Below the pieces are notes generated by a model, which was given only the letters and a program-made list of their open reading frames with translations, ran no database searches and was not told the origin of the DNA. A program made the position numbers and the translations under genes. DNA of 64,000 nucleotides from Desulfobaculum xiamenense (GTDB lineage Bacteria; Desulfobacterota; Desulfovibrionia; Desulfovibrionales; Desulfovibrionaceae). Numbering within the stretch: the first letter of the stretch is position 1; every line of letters starts with the position of its first letter. Positions 45,507-58,064 of this stretch are shown here, in pieces. Location of the stretch: positions 229,019 to 293,018 of the forward strand of contig NZ_JAATJA010000001.1 in NCBI RefSeq assembly GCF_011927665.1, given 5' to 3'.

Positions 45507-47786
45507 ATGCTCAGCAAGCGACTCGAGAACGTCCTCAGTTCGGCCGTGAAGGAAGTCAAACGTCGTAGCCATGAGTACCTGACCCTTGAGCATCTGCTTT
45601 ACGCGGTTCTGCTTGAGGAGACAGGGAGGGATATCCTTGTCAATTGCGGTGTGAACGTCATTCGCCTGAAGCATCAGCTGGAGCGTTTCTTCATCGACCA
45701 CATGGAAATCTTGCCCGAGGACCATACCGGGGAGGTGGTGCAGACCCTTGGCGTGCAGCGCGTGCTGCAACGGGCCATCCTGCACATCCAGAGCTCCGGC
45801 CGGGAGAAGGTCGACGTGGGGGACGTGCTGGCGGCGCTGTTCGAGGAGGACGACTCCTACGCCGTGTATTTTTTGCGTTCCCACGGGGTGACGCGTCTCG
45901 ATATCCTCGAATACATTTCGCACGGCATGCCGCGCACGCCGTGGACCGGCGATGACCAGCCCGCCCCCGGCAAGCCCTTTGCCTCGCCGGATGAGGGACG
46001 CAAGGAAGGCGGCTCCATGCTGGAGCAGTTCACGGTGGACCTCGTGGAGAAGGCCCGCCGTGGCGAGATCGACCCGCTCATCGGCAGGGCGTCCGAGATC
46101 GAACGCACGGTGCAGATTCTCGCCCGCAGGCGTAAGAATAACCCGCTGTTCGTGGGCGACCCCGGCGTTGGCAAGACCGCGCTGGCCGAAGGACTGGCCC
46201 TGCGCGTCGTTTCCGGCGATGTGCCCGAGGCCTTTCGCGATGTGCGCATCTTTGCCCTCGACATGGGGTCCATGCTGGCCGGAACCAAGTACCGTGGCGA
46301 TTTCGAGGCCCGCATGAAGGGCGTGCTCGCCGAGTTGGACAAGATTCCCGGAGCCATTCTCTTTGCCGACGAAATCCACACCATCGTCGGCGCGGGTGCC
46401 ACCAGCGGCGGAACCATGGATGCCTCCAACATCCTCAAGCCCGTGCTCGCCTCGGGCAAGCTGCGCTGCATCGGCTCCACCACCTACGAGGAATTCCGCA
46501 ACCATTTCGAGAAGGACCGCGCCCTGTCGCGCAGGTTCCAGAAGATCGACGTATCCGAGCCGAGCGTGGACGAGACCGTGGAAATCCTCCGGGGGCTCAA
46601 GCTCCACTACGAGGAACACCACAACGTCCATTACACGCAGGCTGCCCTGCGCGCGGCGGTGGAGCTTTCCGATCGCCACATCAATGACCGCTTCCTGCCG
46701 GACAAGGCCATCGACGTCATCGACGAGGCCGGAGCCATGTATCGGCTCAAGAAGCGCCCCCGCAAGGGCAACCCCATTCGCCCGGCGGACATCGAGGAAG
46801 TCATCGCCCGCATGGCGCGGATTCCTGCGGAGCGCATCTCCACCAGCGACCGGCTGCGGCTGCGCCATCTGGAGGACGAGCTGAAACGGCGCGTGTTCGG
46901 GCAGGATTCGGCCATCGAGGCGCTGGTCCACGCCATCAAGCGCTCGCGTGCGGGTATGACCCAGCCCGGCAAGCCCACCGGCAGCTTCCTCTTCGTCGGC
47001 CCCACTGGCGTTGGCAAGACCGAATTGGCTCGTCAGCTTGCCCAGTCCCTGAATGTGAACTTCCTGCGTTTCGACATGTCGGAGTACATGGAAAAGCATG
47101 CGGTGGCGCGGCTTATCGGTGCGCCTCCCGGATACGTGGGGTTCGATCAGGGCGGTCTGCTCACGGATGCCATCCGCAAGAATCCCTACACGGTGCTCCT
47201 GCTGGACGAGATCGAAAAGGCGCATCCCGACGTATTCAACATCCTGCTTCAGGTCATGGACTACGCCACCCTCACCGACAACACGGGGCGCAAGGCCGAC
47301 TTCTCGCATGTCGTTCTGCTCATGACCTCCAACGTCGGCGCGTGGGAGGCTGCTGGTTCCACCATCGGCTTCGGCGACGCCAAGTATCTGGACCGGTCGG
47401 ACAAGTGCATGCAGGCCGTGGAAAAGGTCTTCTCGCCGGAGTTCCGTAACCGCCTCGATGCCGTGGTGCCGTTCCGCTCCCTCACCGGGGACATCATGGA
47501 GCGCATTGTGGACAAGTTCATCGGTGAGCTGAACGGACGGCTGGCCGAGCGCCGGGTGCGGGTGGTCCTCACTGCCGAGGCCCGCAAGTGGCTGGCCGAG
47601 CGGGGATTCGACGACACCTTCGGTGCGCGGCCCATGGGGCGGCTCATTAAGGTCGAGATCGAGGACAAGCTCGCGGACGAGGTGCTTTTCGGCAAGCTGG
47701 CCCATGGCGGCGAGGCGCGTGTGCGTGTGGCGAAGAAGGGACGGGGCGACAAGGCCGAACCCGGCTTGACCTTCACCTTCTCCTAG
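45507..47786 (+). CDS. clpA: ATP-dependent Clp protease ATP-binding subunit ClpA
   Basis: A 759-residue AAA+ unfoldase. The N-domain (1-145) binds ClpS; AAA1 has Walker A GDPGVGKT, and AAA2 has Walker A GPTGVGKT and pore loop GYVGFDQGG. There is no ClpB-type coiled-coil middle domain. An internal hydrophobic loop of ClpP-docking type is expected after AAA2 Walker B. It partners with ClpP, which is not in the window. The start lies one base after the clpS stop. Confidence 0.97.
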   Translation: MLSKRLENVLSSAVKEVKRRSHEYLTLEHLLYAVLLEETGRDILVNCGVNVIRLKHQLERFFIDHMEILPEDHTGEVVQTLGVQRVLQRAILHIQSSGREKVDVGDVLAALFEEDDSYAVYFLRSHGVTRLDILEYISHGMPRTPWTGDDQPAPGKPFASPDEGRKEGGSMLEQFTVDLVEKARRGEIDPLIGRASEIERTVQILARRRKNNPLFVGDPGVGKTALAEGLALRVVSGDVPEAFRDVRIFALDMGSMLAGTKYRGDFEARMKGVLAELDKIPGAILFADEIHTIVGAGATSGGTMDASNILKPVLASGKLRCIGSTTYEEFRNHFEKDRALSRRFQKIDVSEPSVDETVEILRGLKLHYEEHHNVHYTQAALRAAVELSDRHINDRFLPDKAIDVIDEAGAMYRLKKRPRKGNPIRPADIEEVIARMARIPAERISTSDRLRLRHLEDELKRRVFGQDSAIEALVHAIKRSRAGMTQPGKPTGSFLFVGPTGVGKTELARQLAQSLNVNFLRFDMSEYMEKHAVARLIGAPPGYVGFDQGGLLTDAIRKNPYTVLLLDEIEKAHPDVFNILLQVMDYATLTDNTGRKADFSHVVLLMTSNVGAWEAAGSTIGFGDAKYLDRSDKCMQAVEKVFSPEFRNRLDAVVPFRSLTGDIMERIVDKFIGELNGRLAERRVRVVLTAEARKWLAERGFDDTFGARPMGRLIKVEIEDKLADEVLFGKLAHGGEARVRVAKKGRGDKAEPGLTFTFS

Positions 47787-47816
47787 ACCGCCGCGTCGGC
47801 GGAAATGATCGTGACC

Positions 47817-47843
47817 GAGCGCGGGCCAGTGGTGTCCGCGCTC
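47817..47843 (+). terminator. Hairpin between clpA and aat, partial terminator
   Basis: An 8-bp stem GAGCGCGG/CCGCGCTC is followed by GTTTCCGTTT, just upstream of the aat start. Confidence 0.45.
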
Positions 47844-47861
47844 GTTTCCGTTTGGAGCATC

Positions 47862-48569
47862 ATGTCGATTGAGTATCTGCGTACGATGAACATGTGGTTT
47901 CCCGATCCCGAGGAAGCCGGGCCGGACGGGCTTCTGGCCTTCGGTGGCGACCTGTCGCCGGAGCGGCTCGTCGCAGCCTATGCCAACGGCATTTTCCCGT
48001 GGTATGGACCGGGGGAACCGATCCTGTGGTGGTGCCCCGATCCGCGATTGGTGCTTGAGCCCTCGGAATTGCACATTCCACGCTCGTTGCGGCGCGTCAT
48101 CAATGCGCGGCGCTTCAGAATCACTCTGGACGAGGCCTTTCCCGCCGTCATTGGCGGCTGCGCCCATGTCTGCCGGGGCGACGACGTCGGGACGTGGCTG
48201 GTGCCGGAGATGATCGAGGCCTACAACCGTTTGCACGCGCTCGGCGTGGCGCATTCGGTGGAGGCGTGGGATGGGGATGAGTTGGTCGGAGGGCTGTACG
48301 GCGTGGCCGTGGGGCGCGTGTTTTTCGGCGAATCCATGTTTCACCTGCGCCCGGACGCGTCCAAGGTGGCCTTCGTGCATCTTGCGCGGCTACTTGAGCG
48401 CTGGGACTATGGTCTCGTGGATTGCCAGCAGACCACGCACCATCTTCTGCGCTTTGGCGCGTACGAAATTTCGCGCGCGGAGTTTCTGGAGCGGTTGGTT
48501 CGGCTGCGCGAGGAGCGCCCGGCTCCGTCGGCGTGGATCATGCCCGAGGGCTTCGATCCCCTGCGTTGA
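47862..48569 (+). CDS. aat: Leucyl/phenylalanyl-tRNA-protein transferase
   Basis: A 235-residue aminoacyl transferase that adds Leu or Phe to N-terminal Lys or Arg, creating ClpS-recognised degrons. Motifs FPDPEEAGPDGLLAFGGDL, YANGIFPWYGPGEPILWW and HSVEAWDGDELVGGLYGVAVG match the family. The ATG at 47862 has TTTGGAG upstream. Its place behind clpS-clpA joins signal generation to degradation. Confidence 0.96.
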   Translation: MSIEYLRTMNMWFPDPEEAGPDGLLAFGGDLSPERLVAAYANGIFPWYGPGEPILWWCPDPRLVLEPSELHIPRSLRRVINARRFRITLDEAFPAVIGGCAHVCRGDDVGTWLVPEMIEAYNRLHALGVAHSVEAWDGDELVGGLYGVAVGRVFFGESMFHLRPDASKVAFVHLARLLERWDYGLVDCQQTTHHLLRFGAYEISRAEFLERLVRLREERPAPSAWIMPEGFDPLR

Positions 48570-48607
48570 GGGGGCGACGGGTGCGTATGCCCGGCACTGC
48601 GGCCGGG

Positions 48608-49387
48608 CTAGGCGTAGGGCGATTCGAAAAGTTCGGGGTGGCTCTTTGCCAGTTCCCTTTCGATGTCCATGGGGATGTCCGCCCCGTGCAGCGAACCTGC
48701 CTGTGCGAGTGATGCGGCGGAAAGGCCTGTGGCGAGGGCGAAGCGTGCTCCGCACAGGGACGCGCCGGAAAGGTCCGCCCCGGTGAGGTTTGCGCCGGAA
48801 AAGTCCGCACGGTCGCAGTCCGCGTCGCACAGCAGCGCGTCGGCGAGGTTCGCTCCCGCGAGGTTCGTTCCGTCCAGATCGGCCTGCGAAAGGTCCGCTT
48901 CTGAAAGATCGGCCTGCGAGAGGTCGGCCCCGTCGAGGACCGTTCCGGCCAGCCGTGCGCTGCGCAGGTTCTGTCCGGCCAGTTTCGCGCCCTGCATGTA
49001 GGCTTCCTCAAGGTTCGCCCGTTCGAGGACGGCCTTGTCCAGCACAGCTTCATCCAGATTGACGCCGGGCATCCGGGCCGAGGCGAGATTGGCGCAGGTG
49101 AGGTTCGCCCGTGCCATGTGGGCGTCCTCGAAATCCGCACCGCTTGCGTTGGTGCCGGAGAGGTCCGCGTCCTTGAGGTCCGCCGAGGCGAGGTTGGCTC
49201 CGGCGAGGTTCGCCCCTGCGAGATTGGCTCCGCGCAGGGTCGCGCCTTCGAGGTTCACGCCGGGAATGTCGGCTCCCGAGAGGTTCGCGCCGGGCAGGTC
49301 GATGCGGACGCCGGGATTTTCCTTGCGCCAGCGGTTCCAGGCCTGTGGGCCTTCGAGGAGAAGGGTCAGTGGGGTACGTGCGTTCAT
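48608..49387 (-). CDS. Pentapeptide-repeat protein
   Basis: A 259-residue protein with about 30 tandem A(D/N)LxG-type pentapeptides from about residue 35 to 225, forming a right-handed quadrilateral beta-helix. A short N-terminal helical region and a C-terminal tail (HPELFESPYA) flank it. There is no signal peptide. Function is unknown; some relatives mimic DNA to shield gyrase, but nothing here shows that. The start at 49387 is uncertain because no candidate ATG has a good ribosome site. Confidence 0.85.
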   Translation of the reverse strand: MNARTPLTLLLEGPQAWNRWRKENPGVRIDLPGANLSGADIPGVNLEGATLRGANLAGANLAGANLASADLKDADLSGTNASGADFEDAHMARANLTCANLASARMPGVNLDEAVLDKAVLERANLEEAYMQGAKLAGQNLRSARLAGTVLDGADLSQADLSEADLSQADLDGTNLAGANLADALLCDADCDRADFSGANLTGADLSGASLCGARFALATGLSAASLAQAGSLHGADIPMDIERELAKSHPELFESPYA

Positions 49388-49567
49388 GTCCGGTACTTCG
49401 TTTTGCATGTGAAGAACGGGGCGGGACATTACCCGAGGCGGCGTCGGTAGGCCAGTCTTAAATTCCGTTCCGGCCCGGCTGGCACTGGCTTGTTCGGGAT
49501 TCTCCACGAAAAGGGGCCGGGTAGCGCGATGCGCCGCCCGGCCCTGCCGATATGTTTCGATGGGAGT

Positions 49568-50053
49568 CTAGTCCTGCTCTTCGACCACCGGCTCGTGCTG
49601 CGAGAGGTCGTAGAGGCCGTGGAAGGCGAAGGGCAGGGAATAGTTCGGGGTGCGGTCGAAGCGGATGAACCCGATGGTCTGCCCCTCCGGGATGTCGGAC
49701 AGCGGCACCAGCCCGAGCGGGATGGGGAAGTCCATGGGACGCGCGGCGATTTCGCTGACGCGGTCCTCGTAGCGTTTGGCGAGGTAGTCGAGAATCTGGT
49801 CGCGCTCTTCCTTGGTGAAGGCTTCGAGCAGCACCTTGCGGCTGCCCTTGTCGTCGGTGTGGTGCATGTCGAGCGGCTGGCCGAGCAGGTGCTGCCACGG
49901 GTAGGCGTGGTCTTCCGTCGCGGCGTCGTATCCGGTGCGGAACAGGTGGACGACCACGTCCCGGCGGCCCTTGAAGGTCTTGATCGTCATGGACATGACA
50001 TAGGCGCGATCGGTGGGAAGGGGTTGCTGAGAGGTCTGGCTGTGTATCTGCAT
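49568..50053 (-). CDS. Conserved-looking protein of unknown function
   Basis: A 161-residue soluble protein I do not recognise. It contains predicted beta-strands near [17 protein letters not shown], a [10 protein letters not shown] segment, a charged helix ([24 protein letters not shown]) and a C-terminal [23 protein letters not shown]. The ATG at 50053 has AAAGGAG upstream, so the start is well set. It is divergent from uvrB and stands alone. Confidence 0.75.
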   Translation of the reverse strand: MQIHSQTSQQPLPTDRAYVMSMTIKTFKGRRDVVVHLFRTGYDAATEDHAYPWQHLLGQPLDMHHTDDKGSRKVLLEAFTKEERDQILDYLAKRYEDRVSEIAARPMDFPIPLGLVPLSDIPEGQTIGFIRFDRTPNYSLPFAFHGLYDLSQHEPVVEEQD

Positions 50054-50226
50054 GGCTCGCTCCTTTGCGTGTCGTTGTGATAATCTGGCTTCGCGCCGCG
50101 ATGTCCGGCGTTTCGGGCAAGGTTCTACGCCATTCTCCCGTCTTTGTGAAGGGTTGCACAAGGTCGAATCTCACGTGGGATGCGGGTGGGGCGGAAGGGG
50201 CGGCGTCGGCCGCGGTCCGACTGTCC

Positions 50227-50255
50227 TTTACGGTTGTCGCGCGGGTGCGTATACA
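50227..50255 (+). promoter_or_regulatory. Candidate uvrB promoter at the start codon
   Basis: TTTACG, 17 bases, TATACA. The predicted start site falls on or one base before the uvrB ATG at 50263, and no ribosome site is visible. Confidence 0.4.
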
Positions 50256-50262
50256 CACGGCT

Positions 50263-52293
50263 ATGCCATCACACGAGAATGTTTCAGCAGACATTGCCTT
50301 TCGCATCGAAAGTCCATTCGAGCCGACCGGGGACCAGCCCGAGGCCATTGCCGCCCTGTCCGAAAACATCCGGCAGGGCGTGACGGATCAGGTGCTACTT
50401 GGCGTGACGGGATCGGGAAAGACCTTCACCATGGCCAAGGTGGTGGAGGCCGTGCAGCGCCCCGCGCTGGTGCTTGCGCCCAACAAGACGCTTGCAGCCC
50501 AGCTCTACAACGAGTTCCGCCAGTTGTTTCCGCACAACGCCGTCGAGTATTTCGTCAGCTATTACGACTATTACCAGCCGGAAGCCTATCTCCCGCACTC
50601 GGACACCTACATCGAGAAGGACTCGTCCATCAATGACGAGATAGACAAGCTTCGCCACGCGGCGACGCATGCGCTGCTCACCCGGCGCGACGTGCTCATC
50701 GTGGCCTCGGTGAGCTGCATCTACGGCCTCGGTTCGCCGGAATACTATTCGCGCATGGTCATCCCGCTGGAGCCGGGGCAGCCCATGTCGCGCGATCGGC
50801 TGGTGGATAGGCTGGTGGAGGTGCAGTACGAGCGCAACGACTACGACTTCCACCGTGGCACCTTCCGCATCCGGGGCGACGTGCTCGAAATCCTGCCCGC
50901 CTACTCGAACCAGCAGGCGCTACGCATTGAATTCTTCGGCGACGAGATCGACATGATCACCGAGACGGACCCCGTGACGGGCAAGGTGCTCTCCGAGGTC
51001 CGCAAGACGATCATCTTCCCGGCCAGCCACTACGTTTCGGATAGGCCGAACCTCCAGCGCGCCATGGCCGACATCCGCGTGGAGCTTGGCGAGCGGCTGC
51101 GCGAGTTTCAGGACGGCAACCAGTTGGTGGAGCGCCAGCGGCTGGAGCAGCGGACCCAGCTCGATCTGGAGATGATCGAGGAGCTGGGCTACTGCAACGG
51201 CATCGAGAACTACTCCCGCCATCTGGACGGCCGTACGGCAGGCGATCCGCCCGCCACGCTACTCGACTATTTCCCGGACGACTTCGTCATGTTCATCGAC
51301 GAATCGCACGTCACGGTGCCGCAGATAGGTGGCATGTTCAACGGCGACCGCTCACGTAAGAAGACCCTCGTGGACTTCGGTTTCCGGCTGCCCTCGGCGC
51401 TGGACAACCGCCCCCTCGCATTCGAGGAGTTCCTCGAACGCAAGGGGCAGACGGTGTACGTCTCCGCCACGCCCGGACCGTGGGAGATCGAGCGCTCGCA
51501 GGGCATCGTGGCGGAACAGATCATCCGCCCCACAGGTCTGGTGGACCCCGAGATCGAGGTGCGTCCCGTGGATGGGCAGGTGGATAACCTGCTGGCCGAA
51601 TGCCGCGCGCGCAGGGACAAAAACGAGCGCGTGCTGGTGACGACGCTCACCAAGCGCATGGCCGAGGACCTCACGGAGTACATCCGGAGCATGGGCGTGG
51701 AGACGCGCTATTTGCATTCGGACATCGACACACTCGAACGCGTGGCCATCATTCAGGCCCTGCGCAAGGGCGAATTCGACGTGCTGGTGGGCATCAACCT
51801 CCTGCGCGAGGGACTGGATATCCCCGAGGTCTCGCTGGTGGCCATTCTCGATGGCGACAAGGAAGGATTTCTGCGCTCCACGCGCTCGCTGGTGCAGACC
51901 GTGGGCCGCGCCGCGCGCAATGCCAATGGCCGGGTCATCATCTATGCGGACACGGTCACCCGCTCCATGCGCGAGGCCATGGAGGAGACGCAGCGCCGTC
52001 GCGAGAGGCAGCTTCGCCACAACGCCGAGCACGGGATAACCCCGCGAACCGTGCTGAAAAAAATGGATAATGTGCTCGATTCCCTGTACGGTGAGGCCGT
52101 TGCCGAGGGGAAGAAGGCCGCCGCCGCACGCGAGGTTGATGCACTGGGGAGTGATCCCAAGGCCATTGCGCATCAGATCAAGACTCTGGAGCGTGACATG
52201 CGGGCTGCGGCAAAGGATCTGGAATTCGAGCGCGCCGCGGAACTGCGTGACCGCATCTCCCTGTTGCGGGGTGTGCTTCAGACCCTGGATTGA
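50263..52293 (+). CDS. uvrB: Excinuclease ABC subunit B
   Basis: A 676-residue nucleotide-excision-repair helicase. It has Walker [11 protein letters not shown], the beta-hairpin [10 protein letters not shown] that probes damaged DNA, Walker B MFIDESH, the later helicase motifs [13 protein letters not shown] and QTVGRAARN, and the C-terminal UVR domain ([13 protein letters not shown]) that recruits UvrC. The ATG at 50263 fits the family N-terminus. A GTG six codons earlier is in frame but also lacks a ribosome site. Confidence 0.97.
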   Translation: MPSHENVSADIAFRIESPFEPTGDQPEAIAALSENIRQGVTDQVLLGVTGSGKTFTMAKVVEAVQRPALVLAPNKTLAAQLYNEFRQLFPHNAVEYFVSYYDYYQPEAYLPHSDTYIEKDSSINDEIDKLRHAATHALLTRRDVLIVASVSCIYGLGSPEYYSRMVIPLEPGQPMSRDRLVDRLVEVQYERNDYDFHRGTFRIRGDVLEILPAYSNQQALRIEFFGDEIDMITETDPVTGKVLSEVRKTIIFPASHYVSDRPNLQRAMADIRVELGERLREFQDGNQLVERQRLEQRTQLDLEMIEELGYCNGIENYSRHLDGRTAGDPPATLLDYFPDDFVMFIDESHVTVPQIGGMFNGDRSRKKTLVDFGFRLPSALDNRPLAFEEFLERKGQTVYVSATPGPWEIERSQGIVAEQIIRPTGLVDPEIEVRPVDGQVDNLLAECRARRDKNERVLVTTLTKRMAEDLTEYIRSMGVETRYLHSDIDTLERVAIIQALRKGEFDVLVGINLLREGLDIPEVSLVAILDGDKEGFLRSTRSLVQTVGRAARNANGRVIIYADTVTRSMREAMEETQRRRERQLRHNAEHGITPRTVLKKMDNVLDSLYGEAVAEGKKAAAAREVDALGSDPKAIAHQIKTLERDMRAAAKDLEFERAAELRDRISLLRGVLQTLD

Positions 52294-52301
52294 AACCATT
52301 C

Positions 52302-53393
52302 ATGAGCATCAGCTTGCGCCGGATTCCGGCCCGTCGTTTCGTCATGCCCAAACTGGGCAGGATGTTCAGTCAGGTTCGGGTTTCGAATCTCCGCCGGAGG
52401 TACGGCAGCTTCTTTCCTCTCCTCATGGGGACGGTGACGCTGTTCCTCATCTTTTTCGGCGGCGTGTACGCCTATATGGAGATCGAGGGCTGGAACTACC
52501 TCGACAGTTTCTTCATGGTGCTTATCGCACTGTCCACCGTGGGATTCGAGGAAGTGCATCCCCTGTCCGAGAAGGGGATGATTCTCACGAGCATTCTCAT
52601 TTTGCTCGGCGTGGGCAACTTCGCGTTTCTCGTCGGATCGTTCACCCAGATTCTCGTTGAAGGGCGGCTGCAAACCGTATGGGGGAGACTCAGAGTGCAG
52701 AAGGCGATTGACGGTCTTTCGAATCACATCATCGTCTGCGGGTATGGCCGCATCGGTAGCATCGCCGTGCGCGAGATACTGCGCGAGGGCATTCCCGTCG
52801 TCTCCATCGAGAAGGCTCCGGATTTGCTGGCGAAGATGGAGGAGGACGATGTCCTCTACATATCCGGCGATGCCACGGACGACGAGGTGCTCGACCGCGC
52901 GGGCATTTCCCGCGCCAAGGCACTCATCACCGCCCTGTCGCAGGAGGCGGACAACGTCTACGTGGCGCTCACGGCGCGTCAGATCAATCCTGATCTGTAC
53001 ATCGTGGCCCGTGCCGACCACGAGACGCACATCTCGCGCCTCGAACGCGCGGGGGCGGACCGCGTGATGCTGCCGCACACCCTTGGTGGTGTGCGCATGG
53101 CGCAGTCCGTGCTGCGGCCCACGGTGACCAGCTTCCTCGAACTGACCCTGTCCAAGCACGAGCTGGACCTCAACATGGAAGAGCTGGAGATTACCGAACG
53201 CAGCGAGTTCAAGGGCAAGAATCTCATCGAGTCCAAGTTGCGCCAGCGTTTCAACATCATCGTCATCAGCATCAAGAAGGCCGATGGCAAAATGATCTTC
53301 AATCCTTCCGCGCAGACAGTGCTGGAGGAGGGCGACACCATCGTCATTGTCGGCAACAAGGAAAACCTGCGCGAACTTTGGGAAATCATCTAG
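52302..53393 (+). CDS. Two-helix K+ channel with RCK/TrkA domains, altered selectivity filter
   Basis: A 363-residue protein. Helix 1 lies at about 37-58, a pore loop follows, helix 2 lies at about 94-115, then TrkA_N (NAD-binding GYGRIGSIAV) and TrkA_C domains. This is the MthK-like RCK channel layout. The filter reads TVGFEE at 79-84, not TVGYGD: the second glycine is replaced by Glu. Ion selectivity could differ. The start is uncertain (ATG at 52302, 52344 or 52362, or a TTG overlapping the uvrB stop). It lies directly after uvrB. Confidence 0.85.
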   Translation: MSISLRRIPARRFVMPKLGRMFSQVRVSNLRRRYGSFFPLLMGTVTLFLIFFGGVYAYMEIEGWNYLDSFFMVLIALSTVGFEEVHPLSEKGMILTSILILLGVGNFAFLVGSFTQILVEGRLQTVWGRLRVQKAIDGLSNHIIVCGYGRIGSIAVREILREGIPVVSIEKAPDLLAKMEEDDVLYISGDATDDEVLDRAGISRAKALITALSQEADNVYVALTARQINPDLYIVARADHETHISRLERAGADRVMLPHTLGGVRMAQSVLRPTVTSFLELTLSKHELDLNMEELEITERSEFKGKNLIESKLRQRFNIIVISIKKADGKMIFNPSAQTVLEEGDTIVIVGNKENLRELWEII

Positions 53394-53480
53394 CGGCGGG
53401 GATGTTTCCGCGTCGTCGCTAGCCGAAGCCCGTTTCGCGCATGGTGCGAGGCGGGCCTTTTCGTCCTTTTGGGGGGAGTT

Positions 53481-56596
<3,116 letters not shown>

Positions 56597-56631
56597 TTAC
56601 TGATCACACAGGAACCTTTTCGGAGGAGAAC

Positions 56632-57471
56632 ATGAGCACCCCGATTTTCATTACCGAATCCGCCCCCATTTCCGCCGAGGAGAGCACGGGCACCCGGATT
56701 ATCGTCATGGGCGCCAAGGGGCGCATGGGCTCCACCATTGTGGGCCTTATTCGCAACGATCCTGACGCCGAACTCGCCGCCGTTATCGAACGGCCCGGCA
56801 ACGAGAGTGGCCTTGAGCTTCTGGGCTGCACCGTGGGGACCGACCTCGCGGAGGTGCTGCCCATGCATCCCGGAGCCGTGGTCATCGACTTCACCGCTCC
56901 GCAGGCGAGCCTTGCCAATGCCCGCGCCTGCGCGGCCAACGGCAATCCCATCGTCATCGGCACCACGGGCTTCGCTCCCGAGGAACTGGACGAACTTCGC
57001 TCCATCGCGGCGGAAAATCCCACCTTCTGGGCACCGAACATGAGCGTGGGCGTGAACGTGTTGTTGCAGGTGCTGCCCGAACTCGTGAAGAAGCTTGGCC
57101 TCGATTACGACATCGAGATGGTGGAGCTGCACCACAACCAGAAGAAGGACGCGCCGAGCGGCACGGCCCTGAAGCTGGCGGAGTGCCTTGCCGATGCCCG
57201 CGAGTGGGACCTCAAGGAAGTTGGCACCTACTGCCGCGAAGGCATCATCGGCGCGCGCCCGAAGAAGGAAATCGGCGTGCAGACCATTCGCGGTGGCGAT
57301 GTGGTGGGTGTGCACACCATGTATTTCATGGGCCCCGGCGAGCGCATCGAGGTGACGCATCAGGCCCATTCGCGCGATACCTTCGCGCAGGGCTCCATCC
57401 GCGCCGCCAAGTGGATGACCGGGCGCTCGGCTGGCAAGCTCTACGCCATGGCCGACGTGGTGGCGGGCTAG
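56632..57471 (+). CDS. dapB: 4-hydroxy-tetrahydrodipicolinate reductase
   Basis: A 279-residue enzyme of lysine and diaminopimelate synthesis. It has Rossmann GAKGRMGSTI, the IGTTGF motif, the catalytic-region HHNQKKDAPSGTALKL and C-terminal RGGDVVGVHTMYF. An N-terminal extension of about 20 residues precedes the NAD(P) fold. The ATG at 56632 has GGAGGAG upstream. It follows ligA after 35 bases and is probably co-transcribed. Confidence 0.97.
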   Translation: MSTPIFITESAPISAEESTGTRIIVMGAKGRMGSTIVGLIRNDPDAELAAVIERPGNESGLELLGCTVGTDLAEVLPMHPGAVVIDFTAPQASLANARACAANGNPIVIGTTGFAPEELDELRSIAAENPTFWAPNMSVGVNVLLQVLPELVKKLGLDYDIEMVELHHNQKKDAPSGTALKLAECLADAREWDLKEVGTYCREGIIGARPKKEIGVQTIRGGDVVGVHTMYFMGPGERIEVTHQAHSRDTFAQGSIRAAKWMTGRSAGKLYAMADVVAG

Positions 57472-57494
57472 TCCGTTTCGGAAAATGTTCGCGG

Positions 57495-57526
57495 GAAAGG
57501 GGAGTCGAGAGGCTCTCCTTTCTTTT
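57495..57526 (+). terminator. Intrinsic terminator of dapB
   Basis: Stem GAAAGG-GGAG with its complement has a loop of about eight bases and is followed by TTTCTTTT. Confidence 0.75.
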
Positions 57527-57537
57527 ATGTGTGGGGC

Positions 57538-58032
57538 TTATCCCACTTTGCCGAGTGGCTTCGGGCCGTGGGTGCCGTTCGTTTTGAATGTGCATTCCAG
57601 CGCGTCCTTGCGGAATTCGAAGATGGCGCGAAGCCGTGGGCGCACGATCAGGCTTTCGATGATGTCGCCCAGCCAGCCGAGGGGCAGGGCGTAGTTGACG
57701 ATGTCCATCATGTGCGTTCCGCCGTTTTTCCGCTCGAAATGGTGCTGATGGTGCCAGAAGCGGTAGGGCCCGAAACGCTGCTCGTCCACGAAGAGTTTTG
57801 GCTCTACAACGTGGGTGATCTCAGTGACCCAATCCACGGCTATGCCCGCGAATGGCGTGATGGTGTAGGTGAATATCTGCCCGGGATGGATGGTGCTGGG
57901 CGGTGGGCACGTCATGTCGAAGCACAGCCAATCGGGCGTTATGCTCCGCAGATTGGCCGGATTCGAGAAAAACGCCCACGCCTCGTCAATCCCGACGGGC
58001 AGCATCTGGTTGCGCACGAGGGTATGCAGCAT
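57538..58032 (-). CDS. SRPBCC-superfamily protein
   Basis: A 164-residue START/SRPBCC-like protein, with the AWAFFSNPANLRSITPDWLCFD beginning and GPYRFWHHQHHFE core typical of the Polyketide_cyc2/ligand-binding group. It probably binds a small hydrophobic ligand; no enzyme activity can be assigned. The ATG at 58032 starts the conserved part. It lies 32 bases after rtcB on the same strand and is probably co-transcribed with it. Confidence 0.85.
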   Translation of the reverse strand: MLHTLVRNQMLPVGIDEAWAFFSNPANLRSITPDWLCFDMTCPPPSTIHPGQIFTYTITPFAGIAVDWVTEITHVVEPKLFVDEQRFGPYRFWHHQHHFERKNGGTHMMDIVNYALPLGWLGDIIESLIVRPRLRAIFEFRKDALECTFKTNGTHGPKPLGKVG

Positions 58033-58064
58033 CGGGCCAGTGTAGCATGGTTCGGCGGATCGTT

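Noticed and set aside
45480-48380. 966-residue minus-strand ORF opposite clpA
   Set aside because: It is a shadow of clpA and aat in GC-rich DNA; the plus strand has full motifs.
48570-49567. CRISPR-like or tandem DNA repeats in the pentapeptide gene
   Set aside because: The periodicity is 15 bases in frame and reflects protein pentapeptides, not spacers and repeats.
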